Source: Neoceratodus forsteri (Eukaryota; Chordata; Ceratodontiformes; Ceratodontidae). From it: 64,000 nucleotides of DNA. Below the pieces are notes generated by a model. The model saw only the letters and a list, made by a program, of their open reading frames with translations. It was not told the DNA's origin and did no database searches. Of this stretch, positions 20,420 through 31,794 are shown in pieces (position 1 is the stretch's first letter; every line of letters starts with the position of its first letter). The stretch is taken from positions 372,207,501 to 372,271,500 of the forward strand of contig CM057451.1 of the NCBI GenBank assembly GCA_016271365.2, read 5' to 3'. The position numbers were made by a program, and so were the translations under genes.

Positions 20420-22700
20420 CTGAACCTCCGGTGGCCAGGGTGATGGCCTTACTCAAAGGCACCGCTTTGCCTACCCTTGTGTTGCTGGCCAGTCTGCAGA
20501 CAAAAGGACTGGTGCTGGGTGGATTTCTGCTGAGGGCGGTACATGGTCTGTACTGAGTGTACCATCTTGCCTGACTCCTGAAGGCAAGGGACTATATTTT
20601 GCAAATCTTCGCTGAAAAGAATGGGTCCCCGGAAAGGGGCATCCAAGATTTTTGACTAGACATCAGGGGCAAAGTCCGAGACCCTGAGCCAGGAGTAATG
20701 TCATGTGCAGACTCCTGTAATCGCTGCCCTGCCGACAGAGTCATAGACTGCTCAGAGAATGTGGGTGCTCATATCGGAGTCTGACTTGAGGACATGCATC
20801 AGCTCGGCCTTGCTAGTGTTGTCAGGCTGAGCTTGAACCATTTCCAGAGCCTTTCCTCACAATGCGTTCTGCTACTGGATCATGTGGATTAAAAAATTCA
20901 GAGAACGGACACTTCCAGTGGCCGATGCAAAGACCTTCTTGCCAAACTGGTCCATTTACTTGAAGTCTCTGTCCGGAGGTTGGTTACTGAGGTACGCGGT
21001 CACGGGCAGTGGTAATAACCACTGAATCTGCCTCAGGGTGCTCTCTGTAAAAGGGTTCCTTCCAAGGAGAGGTATAAAGGTGATCTGCCTTCTTAGACAT
21101 CGCTGGAGTAGAGAAAGGGTCCTTCCAGGCTGTTCTATTGACGTCCTTGAAGGAGTCAATAAGGGAAGGAACTACCAAGGGCAGTGACTCCTCCTTCCAG
21201 AGAAACTGGGCCAGCCGGCATCTCTCTGGGTCTAATTCCTCTGTGTCCCAACCCATTATGGTTTGGATGTATCGCATAACATCCATGAACACAGGATCAT
21301 CTGGAGGTGACCTGGGGTGTGTCTGGTTCCGAAGGAATAAAGGAGTCCTCAGACTCCTCTGAAGAGGAGGACGAGGAATGTTTACTCGATTCACCGGATT
21401 CTGAAGAAGGAGAAGACCTATGCTGGTGCTTATGTCGGTGAATTTTGGGATGCGAGTCACTGGCCCCATCCAGATGTGGGGAAGGCTCCCTAGGTAGAGG
21501 CTTTGGGGTCTCCCTGGGCGTATCTGGGTGCGGAGGAGGGGTAGGGGGTCTCCTTGGCACTTCCCTGGCCTTAAAGAATTCCCAACATGCCGCAAACAGA
21601 GCATTGTAATTTGCAGGTGGGTTCTGAGGTGTGACAGGAGTGTGTGGCATCCGAGGGGTGGACGCTGAAGGCCCCAACGTCGGTCGTGAGGGAGGCAGCA
21701 ACCTGGGCATTGGTCCCTGAAGGGTTGGGTTGTCAGGCGTTGTTTCAGGAAACAAAGGTGTATACGACATTGGTTCAACTGGAGTCAGTAGACCAGACGT
21801 CGGTCCTTCTGGTGTTTGTGACTGAGGAATGGGCAACAGCAGAGGAGGTGTCGCCAGGGTCCGTGCCAGGGAGGCTGGCGTTGAAAGTACAGGAGTGGAC
21901 TGGCGCCAGTCTCGGGAAACAGCTGGGGCTAGCTTCGAAGCAGAAGCCTATATGGGGGAGCTTGCTCCCGAGCGTGGCAGAGGCATCACTTAGGGGAGGT
22001 GAGCACATTTTCCTGGCATCTGACCCTGGAATTGGGACTGACTCAGCAGACACCTTGGCCAGGGGGATGACTGGCAAAGACCCGCTGCCCAAAGAACCTG
22101 ATGAACCATCTGGCTGAGGCCCTGCTGGGAGGATGGGCCTGAGATTCAGGGGCTGAGAGGCTAAGAACAGAGTCCCGAGCCCCAAAGAACCCCCGCCCAA
22201 GACAGAGATGAGCGTGGGAGTTTTCACCACCAGGAGCCCGGAAGAAGAAAGGGCCACCTGGGTGCAAGAGGATGACCTCCCACGGAAGGACGACCCCTGG
22301 ACTGTCGCCGACTTAACCAAAGACCGGGAGTTGGAAGCTGACCAGGGCCTGTCCTTGTGCTTGTCCTGGTACTTGCCACTGGATTTCTTTTGTGAAGAGG
22401 AAGATGTGGAAGCCCTCGAGGCCAGGGAAGACGAGGTACTCTTTCCTGGAGCTCATTCTCCATCACGGTTAGCTGTTTCTGTAGCAAGAAGGCCATTAAG
22501 GTCGACTGGCGGTGGATCCTGGTGCGCTGGCTGAAATCCTGGCAATGCTGGCAGGCCTCTGTGTCGTGATCTGGGCCTAGGCAAAGCAGGCAAGAAGCAC
22601 GGCCATCCTTGTGGGAAGCTGTTTGCCACAGGCATACTTGGTTCAATGCCGCTCTGTTGATGAGGATGGAGAAAACGACATGCAAGAAATTTTAATAATT
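20420..22700 (-). pseudogene. D2 gag-like ORF with CCHC zinc knuckle
   Basis: Minus-strand blocks from 5' to 3': a zinc-knuckle motif C-X2-C-X4-H-X4-C (CLLCLGPDHDTEAC, 22592-22551); a likely coiled segment (LLQKQLTVMENELQE); Pro-rich linkers (21836-21297); a Ser/Glu-rich acidic stretch (SSESGESSKHSSSSSSEESE, near 21420-21350); and a conserved region (21778-20984). The product would be the particle-forming, RNA-binding Gag. Four overlapping frames show at least three frameshifts. A zinc knuckle near the N-terminus differs from the C-terminal position usual in retroviral Gag. Confidence 0.65.
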
Positions 22701-22904
22701 TTTAAGCTAACAAAGAAAAGTGGTAAACATGATAGAAAATGTTGGTCAACTAAGCAGAAGGCATCCACGGAAGTCCAAATTGTGCAGGTCGACAGCGGGA
22801 AAAGAACGGAGGTTGGGCTGGGGGACCGACCACTTTATACCATCATACATGACGTCGAGGGCAGGCCAATGTCAGGGGGTGGTCCCCCGCTGTATACTGC
22901 TAGC

Positions 22905-23020
22905 TAGATGTTTTCTGTGGGGTCCTAATGCCTGGTGGCATATTCCTTATGGTAATAGCCTGCTACAACAGCCCCCTCAAAGTAAGAGCTACTGTTACAG
23001 TAAGTACGTAACTATTCTTT
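22905..23020 (-). repeat. DIRS inverted terminus, 5' end of D2
   Basis: Reverse copy of the terminus. On plus it reads GTGGGGTCCTAATGCCTGG, through CTGCTACAACAGCC, and ends TACTGTTACAGTAAGTACGTAAC. The minus-strand leader and gag start follow directly to the left. Confidence 0.65.
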
Positions 23021-23338
23021 TTCAAGGATCTTTTTTATATTTTATTGCTCACTGCCCCTCTCTTTTCTGCGCAAACTCCTGACCCCCACCTTGCTCCGGA
23101 CTTACTGTCCCTTAGTCGATACTCCCTGGCTTACCCCCAGGGTGGGGCTATGGCACCAGCAAACCCCTCAACAATGGGAGAAGGTGTCTGCAGGGAGCGC
23201 CCACTGACACTGCCTCCCTGGTTCCCCCCCAAGGCACGGTTTGAGGCCGGGTAGAGCCACAGATGTCAGAATTGGCTGGCGAGGGAAGAGCCAGAGGAAG
23301 CGACTGGAGCCAGGAGCAGGCATCATTTACAGCAATTG
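23020..23338. other. GC-rich spacer between D2 and SINE S4
   Basis: No coding frame with a known domain. It ends in a T run (23340-23352) that is the A tail of the reverse SINE. It could be part of D3's lost 3' end or a diverged SINE body. Confidence 0.4.
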
Positions 23339-23632
23339 CATTTTTTTTTTTTCCTTGTATGCTGTTTTTCCCCTGCGGGCGGAGACATGCAATGACGTCT
23401 CGAGTCTGCCCTGCCCCGCCCCCCACAACGTGATGGCGCCAGCATGGAGGCATCCTCAGCCTCCACCAGGGGTCTGAGTTTTGACAGACACTCTATCCTC
23501 CTCCCCTCCGAAGGAGAGCAGTCCCTAGGATGCGCAATCCTTCTACTCCAGCAGGCCCTCCCATGTCACGAGTCCATTCCCAAACCAGAGTCATCGGCGT
23601 CGCAGACAGGTGCCCTGCTCCTGCGTCGGCAG
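23339..23632 (-). mobile_element. tRNA-derived SINE, copy S4 (reverse)
   Basis: On minus the copy reads GACGCCGATGACTCTGGTTTGGGAATGG, containing the box-B-like GGTTTGGGAA. It continues through GCATCCTAGGGACTGCTCTCC and GACGTCATTGCATGTC and ends in about 13 A. These blocks match S1 to S3. It lies directly at the truncated 3' terminus of D3. Confidence 0.68.
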
Positions 23633-23665
23633 GCGTTCAAGGATAGTATTTTCATCAGTTCACAC

Positions 23666-24760
23666 CTATGGAATGAGTGCCAAGCAGTAATAATAGTGAA
23701 CAGTCTGGGTGGCTGGAGCCTCAAGGCTTAAGAAAGAAAGAAAGCCTTGAAGCACAGCTAGGCCAAAGCCTGCCCTTTTCCGGGAGGCAATGTCCAGACT
23801 GTAGTGTTTAGAGAAGGTGTGGACACAGTACTCCAGGTGGCAGCTGCACAGATCTCTGCAGCTGACATTTTCTGAAACAGATAACGTAACAGAAGTGGCT
23901 ATGCCTCTAGCTGAATGACCACAAACGACCCCGGGAAGTTCCTTACTGTAGTTTCTGTAACAGAAAGTAATGCAGTTAGCCAACCATTTGGACAGGCACT
24001 ATTTACAAACAGGAGCGCCCTCTTTCCCAGGGCGGAATGATACAAAACGCTGTGAGGATTTCTTGCAGTCCTTCGTACGGTTTATATAGTAGCTAAGTAT
24101 TCCACTTGCAACTAAAGTGTGGAACAATGTTTCCCCTGGATTGGCATGCTCAGGAAAATAAACTGGCAGGTGGATGGTTTGATTCAAAGTAAACCTGGAC
24201 ACAAGCAACCTTTGGTAGAAACTTAGGATTGGTATGGAAGAGTCCCTGTCTTTGTGGAACATCAAATAAGGAGGCTCACACATTAGAGCCTGAGGCTCTG
24301 AAATTCTTTAAATAAAAGTAATACCAACTAAAAACAACGCTTTCCAAGAAAGAAAGCATAGGCCACAAGTCACAACCACCTAAAAAGGAGTCAAAGGAAG
24401 TTTTTACAACATGAAAGTCAAGTCCCAAGCCGGGACTGGATTGCAGAAAGGTTACAAGTGTAGAATATGTCACAAAAATGTACGAGCCACCTCCAGTTGA
24501 GCAACCGTACAACCCTCAATAGGCACATGGAAAGCTGAAATGACAGCTAAATACCCTTTGATAGAAGAGTATTGCAGTCCTGCATCTGACAAGGACAGCA
24601 AATACTCTAGAACCTGGTTTACCAGACAGGTAAAAGGGTCTTACCTGGTGAGAAGTAGTCCACAAAGGAAACCGCTTCCACTTTATAGAATAAGTAGCCC
24701 TGGTGGAAGGTTTTCTAGCAGCTGCCAAGACATCAGCCACCTTTTATGGTAGTGCAAATT
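23666..24760 (-). pseudogene. D3 tyrosine recombinase
   Basis: Blocks: N-domain (24740-24516, MADVLAAARKPSTRATYSIK), a linking frame (24512-24276), catalytic start (24283-23999, FTLNQTIHLPVYFPEHANPG) and C-terminus (23983-23666, VCGHSARGIATSVTLSVS, then VHTFSKHYSLDIASRK). The HSARG block and the final HYSLD correspond to the His-x-x-Arg and Tyr of the tyrosine recombinase site. Three frame changes. Confidence 0.82.
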
Positions 24761-24769
24761 TAGCAATGG

Positions 24770-25500
24770 CTACGTCTTCAGAAGCCATACATGACGGAGC
24801 AGCGACTTAAGATCCAGATGGATCAGGGTTCCTTGTTCCTGTGACATTAGGCCCTGGCATAATGGCAGAGGCACTGGCGGTTCCACTGCCAATTGCTGCA
24901 GTAAGGGAAACCAAATCTGACAAGGCCATGGGGGGCAATAAGTATCACAGTTGCACCCTCCATTTGGAGCTTGAGTAGCATTCTCTGAATTAGAGGGAAA
25001 GCATAGAGAAACCTCCCCTTCCAAGACAGGGACAACATTTCTTGCCAGAAAATTCCAGGCCCTGGAACCCACAAGCAAAAAAGCATCAGTTTTGCACTAT
25101 GTAGGGATGCAAAAAAGGTCCAACTCTGGACAACCCCACCTGTCGAATAGGTCTTCTGCGACAGAAGTCAGCAGCTCCCACTCGTGCATTCGGACTCAGA
25201 TCTGTGCAGCCTGTCTGCCAGAACATGTTGGGTCCCTGGAACATGCACTGCTGACAGTTCTAGACCATTTTATAAAGCCCAATACCAAACTCTCATTGCC
25301 TCCCTGCACAAGGGGTAGGAATAAGCTCCCCTTGCTTGTCGATGTAATGCATCACACTGATGTCAGTCTGTATTAACAGAGAACCCGGGGACAGATAGGC
25401 CTGGAAGACCTGTAGGCTGTACAGAACAGCTCTCATTACTACAATGTTTATGTGGAGGGTGCTCTCCACTTTGGTCCATATACCCTGTGTTTGATGGGGC
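24770..25500 (-). pseudogene. D3 RNase H and C-terminal pol region
   Basis: Frames 25078-24770 and 25086-24847 carry the WKGRFLYAFP and FLARNVVPVLEGEVS blocks shared with D1. Upstream sequence to 25500 reads as the RNase H fold with stops. Same order and spacing as D1 and D2. Confidence 0.65.
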
Positions 25501-25539
25501 CCCAGATGAGCCCCTCATCCCATCCCGAGGCATCTGTGG

Positions 25540-26240
25540 TTAAAATCTGGAGAGGGGAAGCACTCCAGAAAGTTCCATCCACCACTGAAGCACCTTGCAG
25601 ACAGGCGGGTTACTAGAATCTTCTGTTCTAGGATGTCTGTCCGTTGGTCCCACTGGACTCTTAATGTCCATTGTGGGATTCTCATTGACTGTAATCCCTA
25701 GGGCCTGGAACAGATGCCTTGTGCAAGTAAGGGTAAGAAAAAGCTGTTCACTGGAGTGAGCTTTTAGAAGCCAGTCGTCCAGATAAGGGAAGACATATAG
25801 GCCTTCCTTGCAGAGAGCTGCTGCCACCACTGTTAAGCATTTGGTAAAGACTCATGGCACAAATGGTAAGCCAAAGGGCAATACCCTGAATTGGTAATGT
25901 TCCTTTGAAACAGGAATCTTAGATATTTCCTGTGAGGGGGCAAATCTTGATATGCTGGCAGGCATCCTCTACTTGTAGTAGTGGAAGTAGGCCTTGCAAT
26001 GTGACCATTCAGAGCCTTTTGTACTGGATGAAAATTTCCAGGTCTCTGAGGTCAAGAATGGGCCTTAGATCTGTCCATTTCAGGACTATGAAGTACAGAG
26101 TATAGAATCCTGTGTTCCTTTGTTCCCAGGGAACAGGTTATATAGCCTTTTTCTGAAACAAAGTTCAAATTTCCTCCAAAAGCAATGGGATGTGCTCCAG
26201 CGGTAATGTGATGGTATTGGTGGATGGTCTGGAAGTAATT
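25540..26240 (-). pseudogene. D3 reverse transcriptase
   Basis: Frame 25830-25540 contains ALCKEGLYVFPYLDDWLLKA with an intact YLDD box followed by the TRHLFQALGITVN thumb segment. Upstream, broken frames read LRPILDLRDLEIFIQYKRL near 26060, the fingers/palm start. YLDDWL is the usual DIRS polymerase box. Confidence 0.8.
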
Positions 26241-26299
26241 CCAGTAGTTCTGGAGAGTGACTTTGTGCTATTATTTCCAGGACTCAAGCATCTGATGTC

Positions 26300-27830
26300 A
26301 TCATTCTCCACTGGTCCAGGTGGAGGGACAGGCGACCACTGACAAGCACCCCCTTGGAGGCATTGGTGGCTGGGGGTTGTAGAAGGAGTCGGGCAGAACC
26401 GGTTGCTGTGGCTGCTGCCGCATCGCCACCTCTATGGGCTTTGAATGGGCACCTGGGGTGTCTCCTGAGGTAGACAAGGCTGCTGCTCCTCTACCCTTAC
26501 CCTGTTGTCTGACAGTGGAACAGTGTCTGTTACTGGCCAGATGAAAAGTCACCCTCTATCTACTCCTTGGTTGAGTGGGATAGAGGGAATGCACAGATTT
26601 CAGGGTTCTGCCTGAGGCCTGCAGATTAGAGAGGATATCTTGTACATGTGCACCGAACAATTTATATCCTCTAAATGGGGCACTGAGAATGGATTGTTGA
26701 ACATCATTCTCAGAACCTACTACCCTTAGCCAGGAATGCCTCCTGAGGCATGTTTGAGAAGCTGCTGTCCTGGCAGAAGCATCAGAAATATCACAGATGG
26801 AATGTAGGGAATGCTTACATACGTCTGCTACCACAGTTAAAGCTTTCAAAAGTTCTTGCTTATTTGTATCCTCTGGGAGGGCTTGGGCAGCTGCTTTGTC
26901 TTCCTCCAGAGGGTATTCTGGTATTTAACCATATGGGCCTGGTAATTTGCAATGTTCAAGCCCAAACTGGCAGAAGCAAAGGCTCTCTTACCCAAGAAAT
27001 CTAGCCTCTTGGACTCCTTATCAGGAGGGAAGGAACTAAGGAGTTTTGGTGCCTTAGATCTGTCATGGGCAACATTTATGATCACTGACTCAACCTCAGG
27101 TTGACCTGCAAAATAAAGCTTGCCTGAGGGGGCCTGATACATCTTGTCTGCCTTACTAGGTATGGCAGGTGCCATGTTGGGCCTATGCCAGGCAGCAAGG
27201 TGGACAAAAGCAAAGGAATGATGATTTTGGGGGAGAATCAGGCATTCCAAGTCTTGGCAACATCCTGTTCCTCTGACTCAAATCCCATGGTTGCCTGAAG
27301 TTGCTGCATCATGGTGATAAAAGGGGATCTTCGGTAGGGGACCTTGGTGCGTATACTACTGAGTCCTCACTCCCTGTAGATACAGTGGAACTAAGCCTGT
27401 CATAGGAGCTTTCCACATACTCTTCCCCCTCCTCTTCATCCTGCATAATAAAGTAAGGATTGTACTTCTGGTCCTCAGTGACGTGTTCAATGAGACATAA
27501 GGAAGAAGCAGATGAAGCCATCGATGCTCGAGATGGGAGCTGTCAAGTCAGCTTAGCAGGCATTGACGCTGGGGTCTGTCGTAAATGCCCAGTCGATGTA
27601 GCTCCTGTTATAGGAGGTGGTGGCAGCAGGCGTTTAAGTATGTCCACAAAGGATGAGAGTACTACCTGGATGTCGGCACCTGTGTGGTCGACAGAATGCC
27701 AGAAGGTGTCAACAGCGTGGGCGCAGTCCCAGACATCGATGGCATACTAGGCCTGGTGGCACTTGCAGCCTGCCCTGACCTGGGAGGGCTGACAGTCTGG
27801 GTGACTGGCGGAGTCACCGCTACAGCAGTC
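26300..27830 (-). pseudogene. D3 gag-like region, downstream part
   Basis: Frames 27521-27309 (acidic: QDEEEGEEYVESSYDRL), 27250-26846 (YQAPSGKLYFAGQPEVESVI), 26849-26556 and 26552-26301 (Gln/Pro-rich) line up with D2 gag. The 5' part continues at 29221 beyond an inserted CR1. Confidence 0.65.
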
Positions 27831-27835
27831 GACAG

Positions 27836-29215
27836 AAACATAGACTTTGGCGGCAGTTAAGGACCACTTGGCCCACCCAGCCTGCCCATTTCCCTACCTA
27901 CTGGATAAGCTGCAGATTCTAGTTAACCAACAGCCTACTTCCTGCCACCCCCCACTACAATTGTCTCGTGTCTGTCCCATGCATATGTGAATTCGCCCAC
28001 TGTTTTAGCCCCAACAACCTCCCCAGGAAGGCAGTTCCACCATCCACCACTCTCTCCGTGAAAAAGATTTCACATTACCCGGAGCAGTCCCTCTATCTTT
28101 AAATTGTGTCCCTTGTTCTTACACATCTCCCTTTCTGAAAGATGCTACCCTCCTGGACTTTGCTGATTCCCTGAGGTACTTGAATGCTTCTATCATGTCC
28201 CCCTGTCTCCTTTCATCAAGGGTATACATTTTAAGCTCTCTCAGTCTCTCTTCATATGATTTCTGATGCAGACCCTGCACCATTTTAGTGCCCTCCTCTG
28301 ACTGCTTCCATCCTGTCTATGTCCTTGCGTAGATGAGGTCTCCAAAACTGCACACAGTACTCCAGATGGGGTCTCACCAACTGTCTGTACAGAGGGATAA
28401 CCACTTCCCTTTTTCTACTTGTGATGCCCCTTCCTATGCATCCCAGTATCCCCCTGGCTCTCCTCACTGACTTCTCACATTGCTTACCCACCTTTAGATC
28501 ATCCGATATGACTACCCCAAGTCCCATTCCATTTTTGTTGTTGTTAGTACCTCCCCTGCTATTGTGTACTCTTCTCCTGGGTTTTTGTTTCCCAGGTGCA
28601 TTACTTGCACTGCTTTGCATTGAATCTAAGCTGCCATATGTCTGACCATTCCTCCAACCTTGCCAAGTCCCTTCTCATCCTTTCTACCCCCTTGTGTATC
28701 AACTCTGTTACAGATCTTTGTATCATCTGCAAGAGGCATACCTTTCCCTCAGACCCTCTGCAATGTCACCTATAAAGATGTTAAAGAGGACTGGACCCAA
28801 TGCAGCCCTGAGGTACTCCACTAGTGAGCCCCTTTCTTCAGAATGTGTGCCACTCATTATTACCTTCTGTGTCCTGTTGTGCAGCCAGTTTACAACCCAG
28901 GTTACCACCCTTGGACCCACTCCCAAGCTGGCTAACTTGATTATTAATCTTTTTAATGTAAGGACTGTGTCAAATGCCTTGCTAAAGTCTAGGTAGGCCA
29001 TATCCACAGCCCCTCCCTGGTCTACTACTTTGGTCACCCAGTCAAAGAAATCTATTAGACTCGTCTGACATGACCTTCCTGCTGTAAATCCATGCTGCTT
29101 TGGGTCCTGTGCCCCGCTGGCCTCTGGGTACTCAACAATTCTTACTTTCAGAAGTGATTCCATCATTTTCCCTACCACTGAGGTCAAACTTACAGGTCTG
29201 TAGTTTCCTGCTTCT
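27836..29215 (-). mobile_element. CR1-type LINE inserted in D3 gag
   Basis: RT domain on minus: AGNYRPVSLTSVVGKMMESL near 29205, KQHGFTAGRSCQTSLIDFFD, AYLDFSKAFDTV, then after a frameshift LADDTKICN near 28735 and RQLVRPHLEYCVQFWRPHLR (28620-28285). The 3' end on plus (AGAAACATAGACTTTGGCGG) is the reverse of the TCTATGTTTCT ending at 55958. The 5-bp GACAG at 27831-27835 and 29216-29220 may be a target duplication. The polymerase box is present; the ORF is broken. Confidence 0.9.
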
Positions 29216-29220
29216 GACAG

Positions 29221-29640
29221 CACTAAGGTGGTTGCGCTGGAGTAGAGGAGCAACCATGAGCAGACCAGGGAGGCCTTGTACTTACTGCGCTCCCTCTCCC
29301 AGTGCTTATGTTTTTGCTGCCCCAAAGTCTTCTCCCGAGACTTCGAGGAACAAGAGCCCAAGGAACGGGCTGGCAATGCGGTGGAGCTCTTCTCTTGGAG
29401 CTCTTTCTCCATTCTGGCTACCTGCTGCTTCAGAAGGTGCATCTCTAAAGCATTCTTTCAGTGTCACTGGGAAGCAGTGTTGACATTTCTGCAAATCTGG
29501 CAGTCCTTCGTATTATGGGCTGAGCCGAGGCAGCACTCAGACATTGTGCGAGTCCCCCAAGTAGATCTTCCCACCACATTCGCAGTATCGAAAGAAAGTA
29601 CACGACGTTGGAAATCACATTTTAAGAGTGACTAATTAGG
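29221..29640 (-). pseudogene. D3 gag-like region, upstream part
   Basis: The minus strand reads LLKQQVARMEKELQEKSS near 29430, parallel to the coil segment LLQKQLTVMENELQE in D2. It is preceded by a degraded zinc-knuckle CLGSAHNTKDCQIC near 29520. The frame runs straight into the CR1 reverse transcriptase at 29215, giving a 239-codon chimeric frame (29442-28723). Confidence 0.65.
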
Positions 29641-29739
29641 GAGAGAAACATATGAAAGTGGTCCGGCGAGTATGGTCAATGGCTGGAAAAGAACTGAGGG
29701 AAGGGGCTGTCCACATTTATATGGGAAGAACTGACGTAG

Positions 29740-29890
29740 GATGTTATTATGGGTGGCCCTTAGTGGATTGCTTGCAAAAAGTTTCCATATGGTCCTAGTG
29801 CCTGGGAGCAATAAGTTCCATACATGTGGCCTGATGAAAGAGGTATCCTCGAAGAAGATGGAATGTTTCTACAGATTTCTATGTTGCCTG
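29740..29890 (-). repeat. DIRS inverted terminus, 5' end of D3
   Basis: On plus it reads GGGTGGCCCTTAGTGGATTG, AAAAGTTTCCATATGGTCCTA, then TATCCTCGAAGAAGATGG. The reverse complement equals the terminus at 13972-14075. Confidence 0.65.
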
Positions 29891-29894
29891 CCTA

Positions 29895-30190
29895 AAGCTC
29901 CGTGAGACAGGCCCAAGCAACACACACAGACCATGGGTGTGTCTCTTTATAAAGTTTTTATCTCCGCACTTACAGATTCTTGCAGAGACATCTTTTCATA
30001 GTTTCATAGTGAGTTTCAAGTTCAGTGAGCATATAGCCCTTTAACGAACTCGCCATCAACTCATTGGTGGAATAAAAATGTCTTACCTTTCATAAAGTTA
30101 TCCAGATTAACTTTAAAAGTACTTATATTAGGGCTATCAACAACTAGACTTGGAAGCTTATTCCATTTACCTGTAGATATCCATTTTTAT
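29895..30190 (-). mobile_element. LINE ORF2 C-terminal fragment
   Basis: Minus-strand translation near 30170-30060 reads WNKLPSLVVDSPNISTFKVN followed by a short tail and stop. WNKLP followed by a SxxxFKxxLD block is the C-terminal signature of CR1/L2-type ORF2 proteins. The same type of ending is seen at 43620-43550. Only the last few dozen codons and the 3' UTR remain. Confidence 0.6.
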
Positions 30191-30194
30191 ACTA

Positions 30195-30430
30195 AAACAA
30201 ACTGGTTAAACAAAGAATAAACGGCAATGGCTAGCTGATGTTTCCTTCAGCAGATCCGATGAGGATGATCACCAGCGGGGGAAGAAAACTTAGGAGTGAT
30301 GGGGCTATCTACACTTATATAGATGCTAACACATGATATCACTGTGGGCTACCCACGGCTACTAAAAGTTTCCGTGTGGTCCTAGTGTGACTGGGAGCTC
30401 CTGCCACTCTTGAGGACCGACCTTTTCTGA
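30195..30430 (-). mobile_element. DIRS leader and terminus fragment (D8)
   Basis: On plus it reads GTGGGCTACCCACGGCTAC, AAAAGTTTCCGTGTGGTCCTA and TGACTGGGAGCTC, parallel to the D3 terminus 29752-29810. A TATATAG motif sits in the matching leader position near 30318. It stops near 30420 and nothing DIRS-like follows directly. Confidence 0.55.
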
Positions 30431-31264
30431 AAACTGTTGCAACAGTTATTCTGTTTCTAAGCCTAATCTATCCTTTATTATTTCTAGTCCATAAGGTTGG
30501 CCACCTATGGGCGCCTCTTACCTCCCTTGACTATGCTACAGTGCCTTCTTTAATTTTCATTTTTCCCTCTTAGGTCCTCGTACAGGGAGGTTATTGTGGT
30601 GACCTCAAGAGTATGTAAAACAGGTTGTGTTTATTGTTGTTGGATTTAGTATGTAGTGGCACTATGTTATAAAATACCTTAATGTATATACCTTACGTTT
30701 ATGAAACCTGTAAATGTTGAAAATACCATGGCACTTGGTGTTTTGATAATAGTAAAAAGTACTAGGTGACTATTATAGAAATTAAGCTAGTTGTGTTATT
30801 TAAAATGCATGAATATTGTTGTAAACTTAAGAAATCCCATGATGATTTGCATATATCCCATGATGCATTGCATTATGGAAGTATGTATGATTATGCATTT
30901 CTTTGAAACTTGATTTGTTGCCTATGTCCTTTGGGGTAGACCTTCTTTCAGTGATTCTGCATTGAGATTCTTTGTCTATAGCTTGTTTTGTTTTTCTTCT
31001 TTTTGGACCCCCCACTACCCAAGCAAATAGTGCTTGTGTAGGGGTGGTCGCTACATCTCAACTAGTGAACAGGATCAGAAATTAGTGTCAGTAGATGCTG
31101 GCTAAGTGCAGAGAAAGGACATTCGTAGTCTGTTGCTGCAACCTGATGTACTGAAGAAATAAAATGGCATTGCAGAAGCTCATTTCTTGTATTTTTAATA
31201 AACAACACACTGAGATTATGTGTTGAACCTGAAGTTCGGTGTCTGGTCCATCTGTGATCCCATA
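30430..31264. other. No recognisable gene
   Basis: AT-rich sequence. A short near-repeat (AATCCCATGATGATTTGCAT / ATCCCATGATGCATTGCAT) lies at 30833-30870. No open frame carries a known domain. Confidence 0.45.
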
Positions 31265-31690
31265 ACCCCTCCACACCTAGCACTATAGTTCCGAAGGTGT
31301 AACCTAATGGAAGCAACATCCTCAAAGAAGATGAATCATTACCACAACGAATATTTTTTTTTTCTTCTAACAAAAGGAGTCTAACAGTGATGTCATACAA
31401 CTCTTCAGACTTTACAGAAGTACGTTGGGAGGCTGACTCTAGAATCCATTTAGGAAAAAGCTTCTGCAGGACCACAGTTCCAAAACTGGCATCCCTTCTG
31501 GACTGGATGTCTAAGCAATAATGCTAGTAAAAATGTGTACTGTAGACTAGGTAGCTGCTTTACAAGCCTGCTGAAGGGGAATACCTTTTGTGGCTGCCAC
31601 AGAGGCAGATGTACCTCTTGTGAAGTGTGCCCATAGGCCTCTAAGTGGCTATATATCAGCTTTTTCACAGCAGAACTGCATATAAAGTAC
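31265..31690 (-). pseudogene. D4 YR C-terminus and adjoining terminus-like repeat
   Basis: Minus translation from 31690 reads MQFCCEKADI, then FTRGTSASVAATKGIPLQQA, then STVHIF, aligning with the YR C-terminal third of D2 and D6. At 31271-31345 a terminus-like block follows (plus: CTATAGTTCCGAAGGTGTAACC, CTCAAAGAAGATGAATCATTACC). The upstream two thirds of the same YR lie at 42640-43400, beyond an inserted L1. Confidence 0.65.
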
Positions 31691-31794
31691 TAGCAACTGT
31701 TGTCATTTTGGCATCTATTATAATTCAGCATAATCCGTTTTCTACTCGTGCGCACCAGTCACTGTTTTTCTTCCCTTATCTACTTTCAGTATAC

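Larger units (their letters stand above)
16176..23020 (-). mobile_element. DIRS-type retrotransposon D2, near complete
   Basis: The element is bounded by inverted termini: forward at 16176-16262 and reverse at about 22905-23020. On the minus strand the order is terminus, leader, gag (22700-20420), RT (about 20130-19560), RNase H (19480-19000), YR (18990-17990), a back-to-back terminus copy (17825-17930) and the second terminus. This matches the known DIRS plan of gag, pol, YR, internal complementary region and inverted repeat. The span is 6.8 kb, or about 5.8 kb without the SINE and CR1 insertions. All ORFs are degraded. Confidence 0.75.
23640..29890 (-). mobile_element. DIRS-type retrotransposon D3, with CR1 inserted
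   Basis: The order on the minus strand is terminus (29890-29740), leader, gag (29640-29221 and 27830-26300, split by a CR1), RT (about 26240-25540), RNase H (25500-24770), YR (24760-23666) and a partial terminus (23645-23700). The layout equals D2. The 3' outer terminus is missing. The leader has a CATATAAAT motif (reverse, near 29715) matching that at 14100. Confidence 0.75.

Noticed and set aside
20142..22907. Plus-strand frames of 90-157 codons across D2 gag
   Set aside because: Antisense to the gag reading, which is supported by homologous blocks in D1 and D3.
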